From Phelpsiimicrobium sp043802125 (lineage in GTDB: Bacteria > Omnitrophota > Gorgyraeia > Velamenicoccales > Velamenicoccaceae), in the NCBI GenBank assembly GCA_043802125.1, contig JAZDLG010000008.1, positions 1 to 17,082 on the forward strand: a stretch of DNA of 17,082 nt, in the 5' to 3' direction. Position numbers and translations under genes: made by a program. Positions 7,486 through 15,214 of this stretch are shown here, piece after piece. Positions within the stretch are counted from its first letter, which is position 1. Every line of letters starts with the position of its first letter. The notes under the pieces are model-generated. The model had not been told where the DNA came from, did no database searches, and saw only the letters and a list, made by a program, of their open reading frames with translations.

Positions 7486-8299
7486 AGGCGCAATCCTTTT
7501 TGTGGCTGTCGGCGCCATAGCCGTCCTTTCTATTCTTGCCTTGGGTGCCACCTCAAGCGTTTTACAGGAATTAAAACTTGCGAAATTCGTTACCGAGTCT
7601 GACACCTCGCCTTATCTGGCGCAGTCAGCAGTGGATATTATGAAGGTGCTTTTGGCAAATGACGCCTCACCCCAGGCCGTCACTCTTTACGACCTGCGCA
7701 GCAGGGAAATACCTCTTGGCGACAAGGTCTTATTGATCATCCCGGTAGATGAACAAAGCAAGATCAACTTAGACCTTGCCCCTAAAGAAATATTAGGCAG
7801 GATGACGGGATTATCAGGACAGACACAGCTCATTGACGCGGTCTTTGGAGCAAATATAGTCGTTAAAGAAGAGCTCCTTTTGTTAGACGGCATGACACAG
7901 GAGATATATGACCAGCTTAAAGGCCTGACTACTGTTTTTGGCCTAGGCCTGGTTAACATCAATACAGCGCAGCCGGATGTCTTTGGCGCGCAGGGTATGG
8001 ACTCAGACCTCATAAAAAAGATCCGGGAATACAGGGCCGGCGATGACGGGACAGAGGCCACTGAGGACGACAGATATTTTTCTAATCCCCTGGAGATAAT
8101 TCCGCAGCTGTTAAGTTACGGGATAAATCCTGTCCAGCAGCAGGTGATCCAGAATTTGCTGTCAGGCATGCAGTTGGGCACGACGTCTGATTACGTCAGC
8201 TTTGACATAACAGTGCTCCAGGGAAAAAAGAAAGTCCGATTTTTTAAGGTCACGGTCAACCTCGTCAAGGGAACGATTGTCTTTTGGCACGAGGAGTGA
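7448..8299 (+). CDS. gspK: Minor pseudopilin GspK
   Basis: Tip pseudopilin, 283 residues, with the enlarged globular domain usual for GspK. TTG at 7448 is the only start that includes the leader: an in-frame TAG lies just upstream at 7430-7432, and GAGG precedes the TTG at a suitable distance. It overlaps gspJ by 38 bases. The leader RRSSPYRSRNSKG^ is followed by AILFVAVGAIAVLSILALG; position 5 is Val, and GspK characteristically lacks Glu5. The motif GLGLVNINTAQPDVF (about 166-180) is the conserved NINTA segment of the T2SSK helix-hairpin-helix-like region. An acidic loop (DDGTEATEDD) may bind calcium. Confidence 0.9.
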   Translation: MRRSSPYRSRNSKGAILFVAVGAIAVLSILALGATSSVLQELKLAKFVTESDTSPYLAQSAVDIMKVLLANDASPQAVTLYDLRSREIPLGDKVLLIIPVDEQSKINLDLAPKEILGRMTGLSGQTQLIDAVFGANIVVKEELLLLDGMTQEIYDQLKGLTTVFGLGLVNINTAQPDVFGAQGMDSDLIKKIREYRAGDDGTEATEDDRYFSNPLEIIPQLLSYGINPVQQQVIQNLLSGMQLGTTSDYVSFDITVLQGKKKVRFFKVTVNLVKGTIVFWHEE

Positions 8300-8314
8300 G
8301 ATAATGGTAACAGT

Positions 8315-9136
8315 ATGAGCTATTTTAAGATACTCGGATTAGAAAAAGAGCCGTTTTCCACCAGCCCTGATCCTGAATTTTTTTATCAGTCGCGGGAGCA
8401 TCAGGCCGCGCTGACAAGGCTTATGATAGAGATCCGCCTGCGCCGGGGCCTAAGTGTCATTTTAGGCGACGTGGGCACGGGCAAGACTACGTTGTCGCGT
8501 AAATTATTCCAGATGCTAAGAGAGCGCGAAGACACGTTGTTCTTTATGATCCTTGACCCGACGTATGATACCGAGGATGTCTTTGTAGAGTCGCTCCTGC
8601 GGACTTTTCAGATACAGATAGATAAGCCCCAGCCGTCTCTTTTGGACATGAAGGAGGCGATAAAGAAATACCTCTTTGCTAAAGGCGTCCAGGAGAATAA
8701 GACCATTATCCTTCTTGTAGACGAGGCGCAGAAATTAAATCAGACATCCCTTGAAGTCTTGCGCGTCCTGTTGAATTATGAGACCAATGAATTCAAGCTC
8801 TTGCAGCTTGTGCTGCTTGCCCAGCTTGAACTTTTGCCGAAAATAAGGGAGATGAAGAACTTAATGGACAGGATAAGCATGAAGTATATCATCAACCCCT
8901 TAGACGACGTTGAAACAAAAGAGATGATAGAGTTCCGTATCCGCCAGGCGGGGTATAGCTCCAGCATCCCTTTGTTTAAAGAAGACGCGATCGTTGAGAT
9001 ATATCAAGTGACTCAAGGTTACCCCCGGCGGATTGCCATGTTGTGCCACAAGGCGCTAAAAGCCCTTGTCATGGAGAGCAGGATAGTAGTAGACCGCGAC
9101 GTAGTTCGTAAAATAGTGGCTGAGGAAGTCGTTTGA
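8315..9136 (+). CDS. gspA: ExeA/GspA-like AAA ATPase
   Basis: Cytoplasmic P-loop ATPase of 273 residues. The opening YFKILGLEKEPFSTSPDPEFFY is typical of ExeA/GspA and related MSHA-associated ATPases. Walker A GDVGTGKTT is at 51-59, Walker B LLVDEAQ at about 133-139, and a sensor-like segment (LVLLAQLELLP, about 166-175) and an arginine-rich lid follow. Classical ExeA continues into a membrane segment and a peptidoglycan-binding domain, with GspB as partner; neither is present here, so it is the short cytoplasmic form. In the known family, ExeAB helps insert the secretin through the peptidoglycan layer. Position between gspK and the gspC-like gene supports a role in assembly. The next gene starts on its stop codon (TGATG). 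Confidence 0.85.
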   Translation: MSYFKILGLEKEPFSTSPDPEFFYQSREHQAALTRLMIEIRLRRGLSVILGDVGTGKTTLSRKLFQMLREREDTLFFMILDPTYDTEDVFVESLLRTFQIQIDKPQPSLLDMKEAIKKYLFAKGVQENKTIILLVDEAQKLNQTSLEVLRVLLNYETNEFKLLQLVLLAQLELLPKIREMKNLMDRISMKYIINPLDDVETKEMIEFRIRQAGYSSSIPLFKEDAIVEIYQVTQGYPRRIAMLCHKALKALVMESRIVVDRDVVRKIVAEEVV

Positions 9137-9762
9137 TGCCCGACCCGAATTTAACGCCGGAAGAAAAACTTTTAAGGATCATTGAGTCTCCGCCTGAGGC
9201 CGTGCGGGGGATGAGGCGCGAGCGCCGGGCCGCTGATTTCAAGATTGACTTTAAAATATTAAAAGCTAAATACGGCGAGAAGCTCAAGGCCTTTTTTAAC
9301 CTCAAGGCTGCAAGCGTTGTTTTAGTTTTTCTCTCGGGCGTGGCGACGATGTATCTGGGACTGGATTTCTGGCTGGGCGCGCCCAGGCTTACCAATGTCC
9401 AGCGCCTTGAGATGTTGGCAAAAAAAATGGAAGTCGGGGACATGGCTTTAGGACAGCTGGATCCGCTCTCCATGTATCTTCAGGAGATAACCCAGCGCAA
9501 TATTTTTTCCTTGCCTGAAAGCGTTGATCAGGCAGCCGCGAAAAAGGCCGAGCCTAAAGTTGAATTGAAGAGCTTAATAGACGGCCTGAAAGTCGTGGGC
9601 ATCATCTGGTCCGACGCGCCACAGGCCATTATTGAAGATTCCAGGGACGGTAAGACCCATCTTTTGAACAGAGGCAGCAAGATCAAAGACGCGCGCGTAA
9701 AAGATATCTTGAAGGACAGAGTTATTCTGAGTTATGATAGTCAGGAAGTGGAGTTGATGTGA
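9136..9762 (+). CDS. gspC: GspC-like inner-membrane protein with HR domain (PilP-like)
   Basis: A 208-residue bitopic protein. A charged cytoplasmic part (1-57) is followed by one transmembrane helix (about 58-77), a linker containing RNIFSL (121-126), and a C-terminal beta domain at about 149-208. That domain (LKVVGIIWSDAPQAIIED, then NRGSKI) is typical of the GspC homology region and of PilP, which contact the N0 domain of the secretin. No PDZ domain follows, so it is the short form. ATG at 9136 overlaps the preceding TGA; a TTG one codon earlier is possible but less attractive. The TGA stop is built into a 29-nt hairpin repeat. Direct adjacency to gspD supports the assignment. Confidence 0.82.
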   Translation: MPDPNLTPEEKLLRIIESPPEAVRGMRRERRAADFKIDFKILKAKYGEKLKAFFNLKAASVVLVFLSGVATMYLGLDFWLGAPRLTNVQRLEMLAKKMEVGDMALGQLDPLSMYLQEITQRNIFSLPESVDQAAAKKAEPKVELKSLIDGLKVVGIIWSDAPQAIIEDSRDGKTHLLNRGSKIKDARVKDILKDRVILSYDSQEVELM

Positions 9763-9791
9763 GACAAAGTGTTCTGGACACTTTGTCTCAC
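9759..9791 (+). repeat. 29-nt GAGACAAA...TTTGTCTC hairpin element, copy 1
   Basis: A perfect 14-bp stem (9759-9772 with 9778-9791) closes a five-base loop. The core 29 nt runs from GAGACAAA to TTTGTCTC at 9761-9789. The TGA stop of the gspC-like gene forms the start of the element. No U-tract follows, so intrinsic termination is uncertain; it could instead protect or process mRNA between gspC and gspD. Confidence 0.8.
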
Positions 9792-9814
9792 TCCGTAAGC
9801 TGTGGGCTCATTTA

Positions 9815-11419
9815 ATGTGTAGACTAAAAAAACATATCATCGGGGCATATGCGGGCGCGGGCGTTTTGATTTTATCCGTCTTTGTTGCCGGTGTTTCCTT
9901 CGTCATGGCGCAGGGCGAGCCGTTGGGCGAGGCGCCTCAGCAGGAGGAAACTGCACCTGCGGCGACCATAACAGACGCAGGCCCTGGCAAGATATCCCTT
10001 GACCTAAAGGGCGTTGATATAGTTGAACTTTTAAAGATACTCGCCGTCAAGATGGATATAAACATCGTGCCCACCAAAGAAGTGACGGGCCGCGTCAATG
10101 TCTTTTTAAACAATGTCACCTTTGAGGACGCGCTTGACATCATCCTCATAACGAATTCCCTGGCCGCCGTCAAAGAAAAGAACATCATCACGGTGATGAC
10201 GCTGGAAAAGTACACGCAATTATACGGCAAAAAATATAAAGAGCCGCGTAAGGTCAGGATGCTTTCGCTCAAGCACGCCTCTCCCAAGGATATTTCCAAC
10301 GCCCTTGGCCAATTAAAGACTGACATCGGCAAAGTTATCATTGACGAACCCACCGGCACCGTCATCCTTGTTGACATCCCGGAGGTGTTGGACCTGATGG
10401 AGAAGACCACAAAGACCCTGGATTCTCCTAATGATACTCAGATCTTCAACCTCAAATACGCCAAGGCTGAAGACTTAAAAGGCCAGCTTGCGGGTGTTTT
10501 TACTCCGGGTTCAAGCAATGTGGAATTGGATGCCAGGACTAACAAGATAGCCATAAGCGACCTGCCGGATAAAATGAAAAAGATAAAAAGGATGATAGAG
10601 GCATTTGACACTCCGACTAAGCAGGTCTTGATAGAAGCGCAGATAGTCCAGATCTCGCTTAATGACAGGACGCAGTTCGGCATAGACTGGGAGAAATTTT
10701 TTAAAATGGCGGCATGGGGCAAGTTCAGCCCTGATTTTAAAGGAAAATTCCCCGTGACAGGACTTGGTAATTACGGCCAGATGAGCGTCGGCACGCTGAC
10801 GGCCAATAATTTTACCGCAGTAATACAAGCATTGAACAGCATAGCAAAGACGAACATCCTTTCCCGGCCGAGGATCGCTGTGGTAAATAACCAGGAAGCG
10901 AGCATTCTTATCGGTTCCAAGGAAGTCTATTTTTCGCAGACGCAAAGCCAATCCAGTGTTACGACCACGACAGCCGAATCCGTTAACTACGTTGATGTGG
11001 GCGTCAAGCTTAACGTTACGCCTACTATTACTGACGATGATTTTGTGATCATGAAGATAAGGCCCGAGGTCAGCACTGTCAGGGAGACTGCGGTCTCGCC
11101 GTTAGGCAGTAAAGTCCCTGTTGTTGAGACGTCCCAGGCAGAGACCACGGTCAAGGTCAAGGATAAGGCGATGGTCATGATAGCCGGCCTCATGAAAGAA
11201 GAGCTGCGCGATACGCGCGCCGAGATGCCGGTCTTAAGAAAGATACCTGTTATTCGCTGGCTTTTCGGCAATAAGGACTCGGCAAAGATAAAGACGGAAT
11301 TAGCAATTTTTATTACACCTCATATTATCACCGGCGATGTGGAAAAGGTGGATGCCGAAAGAGAGCAGGTCAAGGCTCGCGGGGTCCTCACAAAAAAAGC
11401 CAAAACTTCTTTGGAGTAG
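9815..11419 (+). CDS. gspD: Type II secretion outer-membrane secretin GspD
   Basis: Multimeric outer-membrane channel, 534 residues. An N-terminal signal segment ends near MAQ (30-33) with no lipobox. N0/STN-like domain lies at about 59-135 (ISLDLKGVDIVELLKILA), then N1 at about 147-205, N2 at about 208-267 and the secretin barrel at about 270-507. The barrel carries VYFSQTQSQSSVTTTT near the gate and the signature MPVLRKIPVIRWLFG at 471-485, ending in ELAIFITPHII. The length is shorter than the roughly 650 residues of proteobacterial GspD, with two rather than three N-domain repeats, nearer PilQ-like or reduced secretins. There is no evident S-domain. The start lacks a clear Shine-Dalgarno and follows a short leader resembling that of gspF. 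Confidence 0.95.
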   Translation: MCRLKKHIIGAYAGAGVLILSVFVAGVSFVMAQGEPLGEAPQQEETAPAATITDAGPGKISLDLKGVDIVELLKILAVKMDINIVPTKEVTGRVNVFLNNVTFEDALDIILITNSLAAVKEKNIITVMTLEKYTQLYGKKYKEPRKVRMLSLKHASPKDISNALGQLKTDIGKVIIDEPTGTVILVDIPEVLDLMEKTTKTLDSPNDTQIFNLKYAKAEDLKGQLAGVFTPGSSNVELDARTNKIAISDLPDKMKKIKRMIEAFDTPTKQVLIEAQIVQISLNDRTQFGIDWEKFFKMAAWGKFSPDFKGKFPVTGLGNYGQMSVGTLTANNFTAVIQALNSIAKTNILSRPRIAVVNNQEASILIGSKEVYFSQTQSQSSVTTTTAESVNYVDVGVKLNVTPTITDDDFVIMKIRPEVSTVRETAVSPLGSKVPVVETSQAETTVKVKDKAMVMIAGLMKEELRDTRAEMPVLRKIPVIRWLFGNKDSAKIKTELAIFITPHIITGDVEKVDAEREQVKARGVLTKKAKTSLE

Positions 11420-11525
11420 AGCACCAAACCTCCCGCCTTTGGCGGGATGTCACTGGATGTGCAAGCCCGGCAAAGTGTATATTGCGGGCTAACAGATAAC
11501 CCGGGCTTGCCCGGGGGAGTTCCAT
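11420..11525 (+). promoter_or_regulatory. Structured leader of the TPR gene with competing hairpins
   Basis: No gene lies in this gap. It contains the hairpin TCCCGCC-TTT-GGCGGGA (11431-11447). Further on, GCAAGCCCGG (11461-11470) can pair perfectly with CCGGGCTTGC (11501-11510). The latter segment can instead form the local hairpin CCCGGGC-TT-GCCCGGG (11500-11515), whose 3' arm touches the Shine-Dalgarno GGGAG (11515-11519). These pairings exclude one another. Confidence 0.55.
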
Positions 11526-12269
11526 ATGATGAAATTTATCGCGATAGCTGTAAGCGGTGTCCTCGCCATAGCTGCTTTGGCAGCCGGCCTGCTTTATAAA
11601 AGCGAAGCTGACAAGAATAATCTCCTGCGCACTGAAAACTTAAAGACTGCCGAAGAGGCGCAGGGCGAGATGAAGAAATTGAAAGAAGATGTTAAAAAAG
11701 AGCGCGATAAGAGCTTAGACGATAAACAAAAACTCCTTGATCAGATGAACCAGTTATCCAAGGAAAAAGACAAGGCTGTAAAAGATGCCGAGGATGTGAA
11801 GAAGAGCGTCCTCAAAGAAAGGGAAATATCACTGGTTGCAGGCGATGACCTTGAGAAGCTGCGCAAAGAAGTTGCTGCCATAGCAAGGGAAGGAAAGGAC
11901 AGTATTAAACAGCTTGAAGAGAGTTTCAGGAAGAAACAGCAGAATTATGAGACGAGGATATTGTCTTCCGAGGCCCAGCTTGCCAAGGCGAAGGCCAAAA
12001 TAAGTTCCGAAGCCGCCAGATATCACTATAATCTCGGCGTTGTCTATACGCAGAACAAGGATTTTGATTCCGCGGTCAAGGAATTCAAGACGGCGCTCGG
12101 CTACAACCCAAAAAATGCGCAGGCTCATTATAATCTGGGCATCATCTACGACGATTACTTCAAAGACAGGGAGAATGCCAAGTATCATTACCGCAATTAT
12201 CTGGAACTCTCTCCGGACTCCGATGACGCTGAAGCCGTCAAAGAGTGGCTTGCCAACTTAGACAAATAA
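11526..12269 (+). CDS. Membrane-anchored coiled-coil protein with C-terminal TPR repeats
   Basis: A 247-residue protein of unknown exact function. An uncleaved-looking hydrophobic anchor (about 3-24) is followed by a long charged coiled coil rich in Lys, Glu and Asp (about 28-162). Two tetratricopeptide repeats then begin at RYHYNLGVVYTQNKDFDSAVKEF and AHYNLGIIYDDYFKD (about 165-232). TPR proteins act as protein-protein scaffolds, and PilF/PilW-type TPR lipoproteins assist secretin assembly. This one lacks a lipobox, so that role is only suggested by its place right after gspD. The ATG at 11526 and the next ATG are both served by GGGGGAG. The gene ends just before copy 2 of the 29-nt hairpin element. 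Confidence 0.8.
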   Translation: MMKFIAIAVSGVLAIAALAAGLLYKSEADKNNLLRTENLKTAEEAQGEMKKLKEDVKKERDKSLDDKQKLLDQMNQLSKEKDKAVKDAEDVKKSVLKEREISLVAGDDLEKLRKEVAAIAREGKDSIKQLEESFRKKQQNYETRILSSEAQLAKAKAKISSEAARYHYNLGVVYTQNKDFDSAVKEFKTALGYNPKNAQAHYNLGIIYDDYFKDRENAKYHYRNYLELSPDSDDAEAVKEWLANLDK

Positions 12270-12379
12270 TCCCCCCAATGAGACAAACTGTCCTGCTTGA
12301 TTTGTCTCATTATATTTAAGGAGGAGGGGAAGACAAAAAACTTATCAAGATTGATTGTCTCTGAAGAAGAGGGGATTCG
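12270..12379 (+). repeat. Gap with 29-nt GAGACAAA...TTTGTCTC element, copy 2, and an unattached Shine-Dalgarno
   Basis: The hairpin pairs AATGAGACAAA (12277-12287) with TTTGTCTCATT (12301-12311), 11 bp around a 13-nt loop. A weaker inverted repeat AGACAA / TTGTCT at 12331-12336 and 12355-12360 may be a decayed relative. AAGGAGGAGG near 12318-12327 has no start codon at a useful distance. The next gene uses AGAGGGG at 12368-12374. Confidence 0.7.
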
Positions 12380-13735
12380 ATGGCATATAGGGAATCCGAG
12401 ATAATGGAGTTTAAAAAAACAACCGCTGAGCTTAAAGAAGCCGTCATCTCGATTGTGGCGATGCTCAATAAGCACGGCCGAGGAGAGATGTATTTTGGGA
12501 TCGCGGACGATGGTACGGTTTTGGGGCAGACAGTTGGTCGTAAAACGATCAAGGATGTGACGCAGGCGGTGGTGGATAATATAGAGCCGAAAATTTATCC
12601 AAAGGTCGAAACACGTCAGATTGAAGGAAAGGATTGTGTTGTTATTGAGGCGCATGGGATCAATAGTCCGTATTTCGCTTATGGCAGGGCGTATATCCGC
12701 GTCGGGGAATCGAACAAGGCATTGAGTCCTCATAAGATTGAAACGCTTATTTTAAGCAAGAAGAAACTTTTTTGGGAAAGCGAGATTTCAGAGCGGCAAT
12801 TGAAGGACGTTGATATTCGGATACTTAAAGATTACATGCGTAGAGCGAATGAAGAAGGACGTATTAATTTTAAGTATTCGAATGTGAAGACGACTTTGAA
12901 GAAGTTGCACTTGTTGCCCGGAGAGAAATTGATCAAAGCGACGGAGGTGCTTTTTTGCAATGATAATTCTATGGAAGTCCAAGCCGCTGTATTTGCCGGT
13001 ACGGATAAGATCACGTTTCTTGATATTAAAAAATTTAAGGGCAACATTTTCAACTTGCGCCGACAAGCTGAGGCATATATTCAAGAACACATTAAATGGC
13101 GCGCTGATTTATCTGAAAGCCGTCGTAAAGAGATTCCGGAAATCCCAGTTAGGGCGTTTTCCGAAGCCATTGGTAATTCGCTTTGTCATAGGGATTACAC
13201 GAATCCAAAGGGCAATGAAGTCGCTATTTTTAAAGACAGAATTGAGATTTATAATCCCGGCACTTTTCCTGATGAACTGGCACCGGAAGATTTTATTAAA
13301 GGGGATGGGTATTCCATTCTTCGGAATCCCTTGATCGCTGAAACGATGTATTTGTCCGCTGATATTGAGAAGTGGGCGAGCGGGCTTAAGAGAATTTATG
13401 ATGAGTGCACTGCCGTTGGAATCAAGGTTGAATTCAAGCGCGTTAAAACGGGATTTGTCGTTTCTTTTCATCGTCCAAGGTGGGAAGAAGGAGAGGGGCT
13501 TGAGGTCGGTGGTCAGACAGGTGGTCAGAAAACTGTGGAGAAAACTGTGGAGATAACTGTGGAGAAAATTTTGGCTTTAATTAAAGAGAATCCACAAATT
13601 ACGCAGAAGAAGCTTATGGTTAAGACTGGTCTAACCCGACGCGGTGTTGAGTGGAATTTAAAGAAGCTAAAGGATGCTGGTCGTATTCGCCGAATCGGCC
13701 CTGATAAAGGCGGGCACTGGGAAGTGCGTGATTAG
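12380..13735 (+). CDS. Schlafen AlbA_2 domain / RecG-like ATPase-domain transcriptional regulator
   Basis: A 451-residue predicted regulator. Residues 1-125 form an AlbA_2 (Schlafen-like) domain with the family pattern ESEIMEFKKTTAELKEAVISIVAMLNKHGRG and GIADDGTVLGQ. Residues about 255-365 form the HATPase_c_4 region usually annotated 'putative ATP-dependent DNA helicase RecG C-terminal' (RAFSEAIGNSLCHRDY, IEIYNPG). The C-terminus (about 393-451) is a winged helix (KLMVKTGLTRRGVEWNLKKLKDAGRIRRIG). A low-complexity linker of GGQ and TVEK units joins the last two. This family is widespread, often accessory, with poorly defined function. No helicase motifs are seen, so the RecG name is misleading. 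It separates the secretion genes from the kinase, and its wording in codons is somewhat more AT-rich than the secretion genes, suggesting a later arrival. Confidence 0.85.
   Translation: MAYRESEIMEFKKTTAELKEAVISIVAMLNKHGRGEMYFGIADDGTVLGQTVGRKTIKDVTQAVVDNIEPKIYPKVETRQIEGKDCVVIEAHGINSPYFAYGRAYIRVGESNKALSPHKIETLILSKKKLFWESEISERQLKDVDIRILKDYMRRANEEGRINFKYSNVKTTLKKLHLLPGEKLIKATEVLFCNDNSMEVQAAVFAGTDKITFLDIKKFKGNIFNLRRQAEAYIQEHIKWRADLSESRRKEIPEIPVRAFSEAIGNSLCHRDYTNPKGNEVAIFKDRIEIYNPGTFPDELAPEDFIKGDGYSILRNPLIAETMYLSADIEKWASGLKRIYDECTAVGIKVEFKRVKTGFVVSFHRPRWEEGEGLEVGGQTGGQKTVEKTVEITVEKILALIKENPQITQKKLMVKTGLTRRGVEWNLKKLKDAGRIRRIGPDKGGHWEVRD
13508..13564 (+). repeat. In-frame tandem repeat in the AlbA_2 gene linker
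   Basis: Two GGTGGTCAGA units (13508 and 13520) are followed by three 12-bp units, AAAACTGTGGAG twice (13529-13552) and ATAACTGTGGAG (13553-13564). They encode GGQ repeats and three (K/I)TVE repeats between the ATPase-like domain and the winged helix. Whole-codon units allow length change without frameshift. Confidence 0.8.
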
Positions 13736-13774
13736 TGCACGATTTCAAGCTCAAGAGTAAATGAGGTATGAATT

Positions 13775-15106
13775 ATGCCAAGACGCATAACTATAGACTG
13801 GAGAATGGTCGCGGGTTTCTTAGGCCTGCTTTTTTTGATCATTGCCGTCGGGCTTATCGGTATCAGACAGATAGAGAATTTGAGTTCGGTTGTCAGCTAT
13901 TTAGCCAAGACCGATATGCCAATGCAGAACGCCGTGCTTGAGATGAAGTCTTCAAATAGCAAGTACGCTATGGGTATACGCAACTATATGTTTTGGCGGA
14001 GTGCCAAGTATCTTGAGGCTGCCTCAGTAGCGCAGAAGTTGGACCTTGTGCGTTTGGCCTCGGCAAACTTTGACAAGCACCTTGCTTTTTACGCTCTGCA
14101 CGCCGAACTTGCTCAGGAGAGGGAATGGGTCCGGATTGTGCGCGAAAGTGAAACTGAGTTACGTAAGACCGGCGATACTATCATAGCCATGATAGATAAG
14201 GCCGAAGGCGACATAAATAAACACCTGATGGATTTTGAAGGCAAGCTTTTTCAGATAGATGCTTATTTAGATGACCCCTTGCAGAAATCAGTTTTAAGCG
14301 CGATTGACAATCAGTTGGCCGTAGCTGAGACAGGCAAGAGGCGCTCGGTTGTACTACTTTGGTGGTCTCTTTTGGTCGGCCTTTTATTAGGCGCTCAGAC
14401 CGCGTATCTTATTTACCGGCGCAGCAAAAGAGAACAGGAGCACCGCGAATTATTATGGCGCCAGGTCATAAGGGTAGAAGAAGAGCAGCGCAATAACCTA
14501 TCGCTTCAGATACACGACCAGATGGGGCAGGACCTAAGCGCTTTAAAGATATATTTAGGACTTTTAGAAAGGGACCTTGCGCCTGAGATGAAAGAGCAAA
14601 AAGAGCGGATAGAGAAGACCAAGAAGATATTAGACGGCCTTATGGATAAGACGCATAATATATCAGAGTTGCTCAGGCCTCCGGAATTAGACGATCTTGG
14701 ATTATCTGAGAGCATAGCCGCGTTGATCCTTCAATACAAAGAGATGACAGGCAATAACTATAACTACGAAAGGCTTGGGCAGGACGCGCTTCTTTCTCCG
14801 GAACATAGCCTTATCCTTTACCGTGTTGTCCAGGAGGCGCTGACTAATATTGCCAAGTATTCTGAGGCCAAGAACGTGGAAGTATCGCTTGAAAAAAAGG
14901 ACGACCTTGTCGCCCTTATCGTTTCTGACGACGGAAAAGGGTTTGATTATGATGAGTATTTAAGACGGCCGGGCCGCCGCAAAGACGATAAAATAAAAAT
15001 TGGCCTGCAGGGCCTACGCGAAAGGATTGAACTTATCGGCGGAGTCCTTCGCGTCTATTCAAAGCCCGGCCAGGGCACTAAGCTGGAAGTCACCCTACCT
15101 GTATAA
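13775..15106 (+). CDS. NarX/DegS-type sensor histidine kinase (HisKA_3)
   Basis: Membrane sensor kinase, 443 residues. TM1 (about 11-31) and TM2 (about 191-212) flank a roughly 155-residue helical extracytoplasmic sensor resembling a four-helix-bundle chemoreceptor-like domain. The cytoplasmic part has the HisKA_3 dimerisation helix with EEEQRNNLSLQIHDQMGQ and the phosphoacceptor H247. An ATPase domain follows: N-box near 345-365 (YRVVQEALTNIAKYSEA), G1 DDGKGFD at 385-391 and G2 GLQGLRER from 410. Its cognate regulator is almost certainly the NarL-type gene at 15747, now separated by the XRE insert. GAGGT six bases upstream supports the ATG. The signal sensed and the target genes cannot be told from sequence; control of the adjacent secretion operon is an inference. 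Confidence 0.93.
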   Translation: MPRRITIDWRMVAGFLGLLFLIIAVGLIGIRQIENLSSVVSYLAKTDMPMQNAVLEMKSSNSKYAMGIRNYMFWRSAKYLEAASVAQKLDLVRLASANFDKHLAFYALHAELAQEREWVRIVRESETELRKTGDTIIAMIDKAEGDINKHLMDFEGKLFQIDAYLDDPLQKSVLSAIDNQLAVAETGKRRSVVLLWWSLLVGLLLGAQTAYLIYRRSKREQEHRELLWRQVIRVEEEQRNNLSLQIHDQMGQDLSALKIYLGLLERDLAPEMKEQKERIEKTKKILDGLMDKTHNISELLRPPELDDLGLSESIAALILQYKEMTGNNYNYERLGQDALLSPEHSLILYRVVQEALTNIAKYSEAKNVEVSLEKKDDLVALIVSDDGKGFDYDEYLRRPGRRKDDKIKIGLQGLRERIELIGGVLRVYSKPGQGTKLEVTLPV

Positions 15107-15130
15107 TACCGAGGTCGGACCTTGGTATAT
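15106..15130 (+). repeat. CCGAGGT-CGG-ACC(T/C)(T/C)GG hairpin repeat, left copy
   Basis: ATACCGAGGT and ACCTTGGTAT form a 10-bp stem with one G-U pair around a CGG loop, starting on the last base of the kinase stop codon. The same element recurs at 15713-15734 on the other side of the XRE gene. Confidence 0.75.
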
Positions 15131-15185
15131 TGACAAAAGATTTCTATAGTTTATAAGCTATATTCAATATAGATTATAAACTATA
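15130..15185 (+). promoter_or_regulatory. Promoter with 41-bp near-perfect palindromic operator
   Basis: TTGACA at 15130-15135 and TATAAG at 15152-15157 are separated by 16 bp. Overlapping the -10 is a palindrome with 20-bp arms (15145-15164 and 15166-15185) around a single central C at 15165, with only one mismatch (15157 against 15173). Binding there would block RNA polymerase. The expected ligand is the downstream XRE-type protein. Confidence 0.75.
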
Positions 15186-15214
15186 TTATCTATACCATTT
15201 ATTTTCTTCGGATC

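Noticed and set aside
9759..9791. Intrinsic terminator after gspC
   Set aside because: The stem is strong but no U-tract follows, and gspD must be expressed from the same block; better treated as a repeat element.
12318..12327. Ribosome binding site for a missed small gene
   Set aside because: AAGGAGGAGG has no start codon at a usable distance, and no frame of meaningful length follows before 12380.
12197..12733. 178-codon open frame on the - strand
   Set aside because: Antisense to the TPR gene end and the AlbA_2 domain, both well supported on the + strand.
13508..13564. CRISPR-like array
   Set aside because: The repeat units are contiguous 12-bp coding units without spacers.
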